A stretch of DNA of 11,788 nucleotides from CAYFJO01 sp964343305. GTDB lineage: Bacteria; Planctomycetota; Planctomycetia; Pirellulales; Pirellulaceae. Shown here piece by piece: positions 1 through 5,832 of this stretch. The position numbers and the translations under genes are program-made. Location: contig CAYFJO010000341.1 in the NCBI GenBank assembly GCA_964343305.1, positions 1 through 11,788 of the forward strand, given 5' to 3'. The stretch's first letter is position 1, and each line of letters starts with the position of its first letter. The notes under the pieces are model-generated. The model had not been told where the DNA came from, did no database searches, and saw only the letters and a list, made by a program, of their open reading frames with translations.

Positions 1-74
1 AAAGTACCGCGCCACACTGGCCGACCACCGGCGTCCTCTCCCACCGACAGTGTCGACCAGCGGGCTGCGGTATG
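1..74 (+). other. Possible 3' tail of an upstream gene, unresolved
   Basis: All three + strand frames are open from the left edge. One closes at TGA 73-75, one at TGA 93-95 and one at TGA 108-110. The frame closing at 93-95 has the most GC-rich third codon positions, but its stop lies inside the hairpin at 75-108. The frame closing at 73-75 ends exactly where the hairpin begins, which is the usual layout of a gene followed by its terminator. I cannot recognise a protein in any of these roughly 25-residue tails. A + strand gene probably ends here, but its identity and frame need sequence to the left. Confidence 0.3.
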
Positions 75-114
75 AGACTCCCGAAGTTTTCTGAAATTTC
101 GGAAGTCTGATTTT
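75..114 (+). terminator. Intrinsic-terminator-like hairpin
   Basis: Positions 75-89 pair with 94-108: 15 pairs with one mismatch (C80/A103) and one G-T wobble (86/97), closing a 4-base TCTG loop. GATTTT follows on the + strand. The minus strand has no T run after the stem, so the + direction fits best and would end a gene entering from the left edge. The stem is only moderately GC-rich and the T run is short, so termination is likely but not certain. Confidence 0.5.
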
Positions 115-123
115 GTACGGTAA

Positions 124-190
124 TTGTAGGGCACGCCCTCTGTGGTGTGCCGTGTTCCAAGCGGAACGCCACAGAGGGCGTTCCCTACAA
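124..190. repeat. Nested palindromic REP-like intergenic repeat
   Basis: Bases 124-151 pair with 163-190: 28 positions, 25 Watson-Crick pairs, one wobble (146/168) and two mismatches (132/182, 149/165). Smaller palindromes sit inside it. GGAACGCC (163-170) faces GGCGTTCC (177-184), and GTTCC (154-158) faces GGAAC (163-167) over four bases. The arm sequence, GTAGGG followed by ACGCCCTCTGTGG, resembles short dispersed intergenic repeats I associate with planctomycete genomes; copy number cannot be seen here. It lies 27 bp beyond the narK stop codon and could act as a 3' hairpin for that transcript, although no T run follows on either strand. Confidence 0.75.
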
Positions 191-216
191 CTCGCCACAC
201 CGACTTGAACTCTGCT

Positions 217-1584
217 CTAGGCTGTCAACGCGGGCTCCAACTCCACGGCCAGTTGTTCTTGTTCGCGGGCTGCTTTGCGAAGTTCCTTTTTTGCGTCGGC
301 TTCACACGCAGGTGAGAATCGGACGGCAAATACCGTGAACGATGTGGCCAGCACGATCGTGCCCAGTACCAGCATCGGAGTTCCCCACTCCGTCGGCGCG
401 ACGCCTTTGAACAAAAAACCAGCCGCCACGGCACCCGCGTTGCCGCCCGCTCCGACAATGCCGGCCACCGAGCCAAGTCCTTTACGATTGATAAATGGCA
501 CGACCGAGAACGTTGCACCGTTTGCCATCTGGACACACATCGCGAACACGACCAGCGACGGGATCGCCAACCACAGCAGGACGATCTGCGAAAACACCAT
601 TAGCGCGATTCCTTCGCAAAACAACGCCAGGAACAACCAACTTGTTCGTCCTCGCAAGCCCCACCATTTGCCAAACTTGTCGCCCATCATGCCGCCCAGG
701 GTGCGAGCAAACAGGTTCATCATTCCAAACGCCGCGGCCGCCATGCCGGCACCGAGCAGTGTGAGTTCGAATTTGTTGAAGAAATAGCGGGCCAATATGT
801 TGTTCATCGTCAGTTCGACGCCAAAGCACGCGCCGTAGATCAAAAACAGTGCCCACACGCGTCCGTCGCGGCACACGCCCCAAAACGCGCTCTTCGATTT
901 CTCATTGGCGGCTAGTTTGCCTTGGCGACGCAAGTCCGCAAAATTGCCTTCGGGCGTGTCTTGTGTGAAGAAATAGTAGACGACGCCCATTCCAATACAG
1001 ACCAGCCCGGCAACGACCATCGCGGCTCGCCAGCCCAACGATTCGCTGAAACCAAGCGCTCCGACGAACAGTCCCAACAGGACGGGCATCGCTACTTGCG
1101 AAACGCCGCTGCCCAGGTTGCCCCAGCCGGCGGTCGTGGCGTTGGCCGTGCCGACGACGTTGGGTGCGAACATCAGCGACGTGTGATATTGCGTGACAAC
1201 AAACGACGCGCCAATGATGCCGATCAACAGGCGCGAGATCAAAAACGTTTCATAACTGTTCGCAAACGCGATGCCGATCACAGGCAGCGATCCGAAGATC
1301 AGCAGTCCCGTGTACGTCAGGCGAGGTCCGAATCGATCGCATAACCAGCCGGCGATCAATCGCGCGACGATCGTCATCGACACCGACGCGATGACAATCC
1401 AACCCATTTGATGTTCGTTGAGCAGCAGATCTTTTTTCACCGTTTCCATCAACGGCGCGATGCCATACCAGGCGAAGAAGCACAAAAAGAACGCGAACCA
1501 CGTCAAGTGAAAGGCGCGGACCTGCGGCATATCCCAGCGAAAGAAACAACTCCAGAGTCTTGTTGATTTGTCTTTGATTTCCAT
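217..1584 (-). CDS. narK: Nitrate/nitrite MFS transporter (NarK/NasA/NrtP family)
   Basis: This 455-residue inner-membrane protein of the nitrate/nitrite porter branch of the major facilitator superfamily imports nitrate and/or exchanges nitrite. The family's two glycine-rich signatures are present, GWGNLGSGVSQ (153-163) and GIVGAGGNAGAV (375-386). So are the two arginines expected to bind the anion, R75 in TM2 (VARLIAGWLCDRFGPR) and R294 in TM8 (FARTLGG), matching R89 and R305 of E. coli NarK. About twelve hydrophobic segments are seen, with a charged Glu/Lys-rich tail after residue 426. I chose ATG 1584 because AGGAAG lies six bases upstream and the protein then begins MEIKDKSTRLW. An ATG at 1641 would add 19 residues encoded by the upstream palindromic repeat. 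It is divergent from the nirB-nirD gene, which supports an assimilatory role. The direction of transport cannot be read from sequence. Confidence 0.95.
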   Translation of the reverse strand: MEIKDKSTRLWSCFFRWDMPQVRAFHLTWFAFFLCFFAWYGIAPLMETVKKDLLLNEHQMGWIVIASVSMTIVARLIAGWLCDRFGPRLTYTGLLIFGSLPVIGIAFANSYETFLISRLLIGIIGASFVVTQYHTSLMFAPNVVGTANATTAGWGNLGSGVSQVAMPVLLGLFVGALGFSESLGWRAAMVVAGLVCIGMGVVYYFFTQDTPEGNFADLRRQGKLAANEKSKSAFWGVCRDGRVWALFLIYGACFGVELTMNNILARYFFNKFELTLLGAGMAAAAFGMMNLFARTLGGMMGDKFGKWWGLRGRTSWLFLALFCEGIALMVFSQIVLLWLAIPSLVVFAMCVQMANGATFSVVPFINRKGLGSVAGIVGAGGNAGAVAAGFLFKGVAPTEWGTPMLVLGTIVLATSFTVFAVRFSPACEADAKKELRKAAREQEQLAVELEPALTA

Positions 1585-1599
1585 GTTGGTCTTCCTCTC

Positions 1600-1691
1600 G
1601 TGTAGCGTTGCCTTTCGCTCCGCAAGAGTTGCGGCACGCACCGGCGCACTTTCGTGGGCCGAAAGGCGACAATTCGCGCGCGCAGCTACAC
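1600..1691. repeat. 92-bp inverted-repeat element in the narK leader
   Basis: The outer arms GTGTAGC (1600-1606) and GCTACAC (1685-1691) are perfect inverted copies. Inside them CCTTTCG (1611-1617) faces CGAAAGG (1660-1666), and a separate small hairpin is formed by CTTTCG (1649-1654) and CGAAAG (1660-1665) over five bases. The pattern of CTTTCG/CGAAAG stems within TGTAGC-type ends resembles dispersed intergenic elements of planctomycetes (my recollection, not tested). It ends right beside the narK Shine-Dalgarno (about 1589-1597). A narK transcript starting further upstream would therefore carry this fold immediately before its ribosome binding site. Confidence 0.6.
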
Positions 1692-2330
1692 ATCCAAATG
1701 TCGTCGTTGCGCCAGAGCCGCCTGATGACCCTATGTTCCGGTTGGTTCGGGAGAGGAGAACCTAACGGTGGGGGGGGGTAATCACTCAACAATCTTGTTG
1801 TTCAACGTTCAGTTGTTGGTCATCTTTATTTGGCGCGATGTTGGAACATAGTTTCTACGTGCCAATGTGAACCCGCAAAGACCGTGCCGCGACGATCTCT
1901 AGCACGACGAGCACCCATCGTTGAATCTTGAGCATCGCGGATAGACGCGTGGTTTTCCACAAAAACCGTCCAGAAACCACGGGATTTGTAACGAGGGTGC
2001 ATGCATTGAGTTTGCGCCGCCGCTGCTTAAATTTGTGGCAGTTGATTTGTCCGGCGCCAATTTCACTCGGGTGGCCGAAGTCGCCAAGACTTTGGAAGTA
2101 AAGCAATATCGTCCAAACTCGGGCGGCTTCGGCGACGGTCACGGCACACGAATTGCAAATCAACCCTGACTGAATTTGAACCAACCTAACCCAACAACGT
2201 TGGCTGACATTTCGAGTTGTTACAGATCCTCTCCACTCATCTGTGACATCAGCCAGACTGTGTTGGCTGGGCGCTAGGCGACGCCCCCGACGATTTGAAT
2301 CCGTGCGTTCGGTACGGATACCTGTGCGCA
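1692..2330. other. Divergent intergenic region narK/nirB, no convincing gene
   Basis: This stretch holds no gene I can support. It contains a nine-G run (1770-1778) and a perfect 6-2-6 palindrome CAACAATCTTGTTG (1787-1800) followed by further CAAC/GTTG copies to 1815. A stop-to-stop frame runs from 1945 to TGA 2167-2169. It has coding-like codon choice and a possible GTG start at 2035, but its roughly 44-residue product matches no family I recognise. A run of hairpins lies between 2201 and 2319. The narK promoter must be here or in the repeat below it, but I see no good -35/-10 pair on the minus strand. The region may be the relic of genes lost between narK and nirB. Confidence 0.5.
2201..2319 (+). 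other. Cluster of hairpins upstream of the Fe-S gene remnant
   Basis: TGGCTGA (2201-2207) pairs perfectly with TCAGCCA (2249-2255), enclosing ACAGAT (2222-2227) with ATCTGT (2239-2244). The AGCCA of the first stem (2251-2255) can pair instead with TGGCT at 2264-2268, so two folds exclude each other. GGGCG (2269-2273) with CGCCC (2282-2286) and ATCCGT (2299-2304) with ACGGAT (2314-2319) follow, the latter ending 11 bases before the ATG at 2331. This could be an old untranslated leader with attenuator-like alternatives. It matches no riboswitch family that I recognise, and short stems like these also occur by chance. Confidence 0.3.
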
Positions 2331-2539
2331 ATGATCCTAGCAACTCCAAAATCCTCTGACGGTACGTCGTTGCTCGACGCCTTGCTCGCCGAGCAACAGC
2401 GGACAACTGCCGTTGAAAGATTCGCGCTGTTGTATGATCGCGGCGCGTTGCCGATGCACGAGTCGCACGCAAGTCATGCGTGACCGCCTGCCACAGCACG
2501 AACGGGCTCGAAGAAGAGGAAGCGTGGTGGGACGAGTAA
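2331..2539 (+). pseudogene. Remnant of a DmsB-like 4Fe-4S dicluster subunit gene
   Basis: Two pieces of one gene survive in different frames. From ATG 2331 the frame reads a typical N-terminus of the DmsB-like iron-sulfur subunits that partner molybdopterin oxidoreductases: SLLDALLAEQQRTTAVERFA, then a stretch ending GALPMHE. It runs into TGA at 2481-2483. In another frame, from about 2471 to TAA 2537-2539, KSCVTACHSTNGLEEEEAW matches the first ferredoxin motif of the same family, usually written GCK(A/S)CVxACHSLNGLDExExW. The roughly 30 residues expected between these parts (the YYRDLIP-like segment and the first cluster cysteines) are missing, and nothing of the remaining several hundred residues follows. 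An A/T-rich repeat begins right after the TAA. Such subunit genes can lie near nitrate and nitrite reductase genes, so this is probably a deleted member of the local nitrogen cluster. Recognition is from memory of the family. Confidence 0.7.
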
Positions 2540-2544
2540 AGGAT

Positions 2545-2668
2545 GAAATCACAAATAACAAGAAACAAATAACAAACAAATCACAAGCTCTAAATTCAAG
2601 AACTCACCGTTTGAGATTTGCGATTTGGAATGTGTTTGTGGTTTGTCATTTGAGATTTGGAATTTAAC
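2545..2668. repeat. A-rich/T-rich dispersed repeat before nirB
   Basis: The left half (2545-2600) is made of degenerate CAAATNNCAA-like units on the + strand. The right half (2605-2668) has their complement, with TTTGAGATTTG, GATTTGG and a second TTTGAGATTTGG. The halves form a long, loose inverted repeat around a short centre near 2601-2606. Translated in one frame the right half gives the FEIWNL-like string that often betrays such repeats at the ends of mis-annotated proteins. It fills nearly all the space between the Fe-S gene remnant and the nirB start, so it must form or overlap the nirB leader. No clear sigma-70 promoter is visible within it. Confidence 0.65.
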
Positions 2669-2672
2669 TCCA

Positions 2673-5600
2673 GTGATAGCAGAAAACAAAAAAACAATCG
2701 TCGTCATCGGCAACGGCATGGTCGGACATCGTTTCGTCGAAAAGCTCGTCGAGTTCGACGAAGACAAACGTTTCAAAATCGTCACCTTTTGCGAGGAACC
2801 ACGTGCGGCGTACGACCGTGTCGGCTTGACGTCGTTCTTCGCCCATCGCGACGCCGAACAGTTGATGCTCGCACGACTCGACTGGTATCGCGAGAACAAA
2901 GTCGAGCTGCACATCGGCGACCGGGCGAGCAAGATCAATCGCAAGAAGCGAATTGTCGAGTCGGACAAAGGCGTCAAAATCGAGTACGACGCCGTCGTGC
3001 TGGCCACCGGTTCGTATCCGTTCGTTCCACCGATCCCGGGCATCAACCATCGCGGAGTGTTCGTCTACCGGACGATTGAAGATCTCGAAAAGATCATCGA
3101 ATACGGCAGCAAAGTCAAACGCGCCGTGGTGATTGGCGGCGGCCTGTTGGGACTCGAGGCGGCCAAAGCGGCCTACGATCTTGGACTCGAAACACATGTC
3201 GTCGAATTTGCCCCGCGCTTGATGCCAAGGCAAATTGACGACGCTGGTTCGAAGATCCTTGTCCAGCAAATTGAAAACTCGGGTGTCAAAGTCCATCTAA
3301 ACAAAGCGACCAAAAAAGTCCGTGGCGATGGCGTTGTCGAACAGATAGTCTTCAACGACGACCAGACGCTAGACGTCGACATGATCATCGTCTCGGCCGG
3401 CATTCGACCACGCGACGACCTGGCCAAAGAATCGAAGATCGAAGTCGGCGAGCGCGGCGGCGTGATTGTGAACGACCATTTGCAAACATCCGAAGAAGAC
3501 ATTTACGCGATTGGCGAAGTGGCGTTGCACGAAGGGATGATCTATGGGCTCGTCGCGCCGGGGTACGAGATGGCCGAAATTGTGGCGGCGAATCTCTGTG
3601 GCCAAGACATCAAGTTTGGCGGCACAGACCTGTCGACCAAATTGAAATTGATGGGCATCGACGTCGCCAGCTTCGGCGATTACGAATCCACGGACGCCAA
3701 ACCGCTGACGTACGAAGATCCCTTTGGCGGCATCTACAAAAAACTGTTGTTCAGCTCCGACGGCAAACAACTCATCGGCGGCGTACTCGTCGGCGATGCC
3801 TCGGACTACGGCATGCTCGCGGCGTTGTGCCGAGGTGGCGACGAACTGCCGTGCCCACCGGGCGAACTGATCGTCGGCAGCGGCTCGGCGCTCGGCGCGA
3901 ATGCGATGGGCGAGGGTGCTCAAATCTGTTCGTGCAACAACGTCACGAAAGGCCAAATTTGCGATGCGATCCGTGACCAAGACTTGTCAACGTTGGGCGA
4001 AGTCAAATCGTGTACCAATGCAGGCACTGGCTGTGGTGGCTGCATTCCGCTGGTCACCGACATCTTAAATGGTGAACTCGAAGCCGCCGGCAAGGCGGTG
4101 AACAAAGACCTCTGCGAACACTTTGCTTACTCGCGACAAGAGTTGTTTGAGATCATCAAAATCAAAGAAGTCAAGACTTTCGACCAGTTGATCGCCAGCC
4201 ACGGCAAGGGCAACGGATGCGAGATTTGCAAACCAACGGTCAGTTCGATCCTGGCATCTCTTTGGAACGAAAACATCTTGACGTCGGACCATCAAACGTT
4301 GCAAGACACGAACGACCGGTTCCTGGCGAACATGCAGCGTGGCGGATTGTATTCCGTCATTCCACGCGTTCCTGGCGGCGAGATCACGCCGGAAAAACTC
4401 ATCACACTCGGTCGCGTCGCGAAAAAATATGGACTTTATTCGAAGATCACCGGCGGCCAGCGCGTCGTTCTGTTTGGTGCGCAGCTTCAACAACTGCCTG
4501 ATATCTGGGAAGAGTTGGTGGACGCTGGTTTTGAAAGCGGTCATGCCTACGGCAAGGCGGTTCGAACCGTGAAAAGTTGCGTCGGTTCAACGTGGTGCCG
4601 CTACGGTGTTCAAGACAGCGTAGGTTTCGCGATCAAAGTCGAGGAGCGGTACCGCGGTATCCGCGCACCACACAAAGTCAAGTTCGCGGTTAGCGGATGC
4701 ATCCGTGAATGTGCCGAAGCCCAGTGCAAGGATTTTGGTTTGGTGGCGACCGAACACGGCTACAACTTGTACGTCTGCGGCAACGGCGGCGCGAAACCGC
4801 GGCACGGAGATTTGCTGGCCGCTGACATCGACGAAGAAACAGCGATCCGCTACATCGATCGCGTCTTCATGCACTACATCTTTACGGCCGACAAACTAAC
4901 CCGAACTTCCGTTTGGATGGAAGAACTCGAAGGCGGCATCGACTACCTCAAGGAAGTTGTGATCGACGGCAAACTCGGCATCTGCGACGAACTCGAAGAG
5001 CGGATGCAACACCTCGTCGACACTTACGAGTGCGAGTGGGCCGAGGTCGTCAACAATCCAGAAAAGCGAAAGTTGTTCCGCCAGTTCGTCAACACCGACG
5101 ACACGCAATCGGCGATCGAGTTCGTTGACGAACGCGGCCAGATTCGCCCTGCTGATTGGCCCAAAGATGACGTGCCACTCGTGCAACGCAAGATGCCCAC
5201 AGCCGGCTGGCCCAACGGCAAAACCAAGAAACCGGAAAGCCCCCAAGCGACGTGGGAGAAGGTTGGCACCGTCACCGATTTCCCGAAAGACGGCGGCGCG
5301 GCGATCAAATACGGCGATGTCCAAATTGCCGTTTTCAATTTCACCAGCCGAGGCGAATGGTATGCGACGCAAAACATGTGTCCGCACAAAAACGCGTTTG
5401 TTTTGTCGCGCGGCATCGTGGGAAGTGTTGGCAAAGTGCCCAAAGTTGCCTGTCCGTTGCACAAAAAACCGTTCTCGTTGGAATCGGGTGAAAGCCTCTC
5501 AGGCGAAGAATTCTCGCTCAAGGTATTCCCGGTCAGAATTGAAGGCGACGATGTCTACCTGAAACTTCCACCCAAATCACAACTCAACGCGATTCTCGCG

Positions 5601-5678
5601 ACCGACCTTCATTGCGTCGGCGGGAGCGACGCCGAACAGATCGAACAACTGGCGTGTGTATCATGTAGCGGATGTTGA
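2673..5678 (+). CDS. nirB: Assimilatory NAD(P)H nitrite reductase, NirB-NirD fusion
   Basis: This cytoplasmic siroheme enzyme reduces nitrite to ammonium with six electrons from NAD(P)H. From GTG 2673 it has 1001 residues. Domains in order: FAD/NAD(P) oxidoreductase (about 8-300; GNGMVGHRF at 13-21, ATGSYPFVPPIPG, NAD motif GGGLLGLEA), a BFD-type [2Fe-2S] module (C419, C421, C454, C457), a second BFD-like repeat (C481, C516, C519), nitrite/sulfite reductase halves with the siroheme/4Fe-4S cysteines CVGSTWC (C636, C642) and CIREC (C676, C680), a linker (about 805-860), then a NirD Rieske domain (about 861-966). Its ligands CPH (903-905) and CPLH (927-930) are intact, unlike E. coli NirD, which has lost them. 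The protein ends CVSCSGC. An ATG at 2625 would add 16 residues, but they come from the A/T-rich repeat, so the GTG is preferred; its Shine-Dalgarno is weak. NirB-NirD fusions are known in fungi and some bacteria. Confidence 0.95.
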   Translation: MIAENKKTIVVIGNGMVGHRFVEKLVEFDEDKRFKIVTFCEEPRAAYDRVGLTSFFAHRDAEQLMLARLDWYRENKVELHIGDRASKINRKKRIVESDKGVKIEYDAVVLATGSYPFVPPIPGINHRGVFVYRTIEDLEKIIEYGSKVKRAVVIGGGLLGLEAAKAAYDLGLETHVVEFAPRLMPRQIDDAGSKILVQQIENSGVKVHLNKATKKVRGDGVVEQIVFNDDQTLDVDMIIVSAGIRPRDDLAKESKIEVGERGGVIVNDHLQTSEEDIYAIGEVALHEGMIYGLVAPGYEMAEIVAANLCGQDIKFGGTDLSTKLKLMGIDVASFGDYESTDAKPLTYEDPFGGIYKKLLFSSDGKQLIGGVLVGDASDYGMLAALCRGGDELPCPPGELIVGSGSALGANAMGEGAQICSCNNVTKGQICDAIRDQDLSTLGEVKSCTNAGTGCGGCIPLVTDILNGELEAAGKAVNKDLCEHFAYSRQELFEIIKIKEVKTFDQLIASHGKGNGCEICKPTVSSILASLWNENILTSDHQTLQDTNDRFLANMQRGGLYSVIPRVPGGEITPEKLITLGRVAKKYGLYSKITGGQRVVLFGAQLQQLPDIWEELVDAGFESGHAYGKAVRTVKSCVGSTWCRYGVQDSVGFAIKVEERYRGIRAPHKVKFAVSGCIRECAEAQCKDFGLVATEHGYNLYVCGNGGAKPRHGDLLAADIDEETAIRYIDRVFMHYIFTADKLTRTSVWMEELEGGIDYLKEVVIDGKLGICDELEERMQHLVDTYECEWAEVVNNPEKRKLFRQFVNTDDTQSAIEFVDERGQIRPADWPKDDVPLVQRKMPTAGWPNGKTKKPESPQATWEKVGTVTDFPKDGGAAIKYGDVQIAVFNFTSRGEWYATQNMCPHKNAFVLSRGIVGSVGKVPKVACPLHKKPFSLESGESLSGEEFSLKVFPVRIEGDDVYLKLPPKSQLNAILATDLHCVGGSDAEQIEQLACVSCSGC

Positions 5679-5704
5679 TCCCCAAATCAAGCTTTGACAA
5701 AGCA

Positions 5705-5780
5705 TTAGACCATACCCAATCTCGTCGCCGCACATGATGCTGGTGAAGTGGACGGCATGCACTATTTGGTCATGGAGAAT
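5705..5780 (+). pseudogene. Fragment of a Ser/Thr protein kinase gene
   Basis: Between the convergent nirB and GYF genes the + strand reads LDH (5705-5713), one extra base (A5714), then PNLVAAHDAGEVDGMHYLVM and a Glu (5715-5777). Joined, this is the HPN(I/L)V ... YLVME segment of bacterial eukaryotic-type kinases (subdomains IV to V, beta-4 to the hinge), and the GEVDGxHYLVME wording is typical of the many planctomycete kinases. Nothing upstream resembles the glycine loop or the catalytic lysine, and nothing downstream resembles HRD or DFG. It is thus a scrap of about 25 codons with a frameshift, not a gene. It probably came from a kinase gene that once lay here or from a duplication. Confidence is limited by its short length. 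Confidence 0.6.
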
Positions 5781-5832
5781 GCCGACCATCGATTCGCCAC
5801 ACCCAACAAGCATTGCCAGAGTGCCAAATCGC

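Noticed and set aside
1858..1864. Minus-strand TGGCACG resembling a sigma-54 -24 element
   Set aside because: The -12 part is missing at the required spacing (the sequence there is AACT, not TTGC), so this is not a sigma-54 promoter.
1857..1937. 26-codon minus-strand frame starting MLKIQRW upstream of narK
   Set aside because: There is no Shine-Dalgarno, no resemblance to a known leader peptide, and it is far from the narK start. Its length is expected by chance.
2288..2306. tRNA T-loop-like string TTTGAATCC
   Set aside because: No acceptor, anticodon or D arm can be built around it.
1855..2568. Minus-strand open frame of 237 codons across the narK-nirB gap
   Set aside because: It crosses the Fe-S gene remnant, which reads on the other strand, and starts inside the A/T-rich repeat. 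The product is full of Arg/Ser/Thr with no recognisable motif.
2664..3980. Antisense open frames of about 200 codons opposite nirB
   Set aside because: They mirror the codon pattern of the real FAD/NAD domain on the + strand and have no start signals or motifs of their own.
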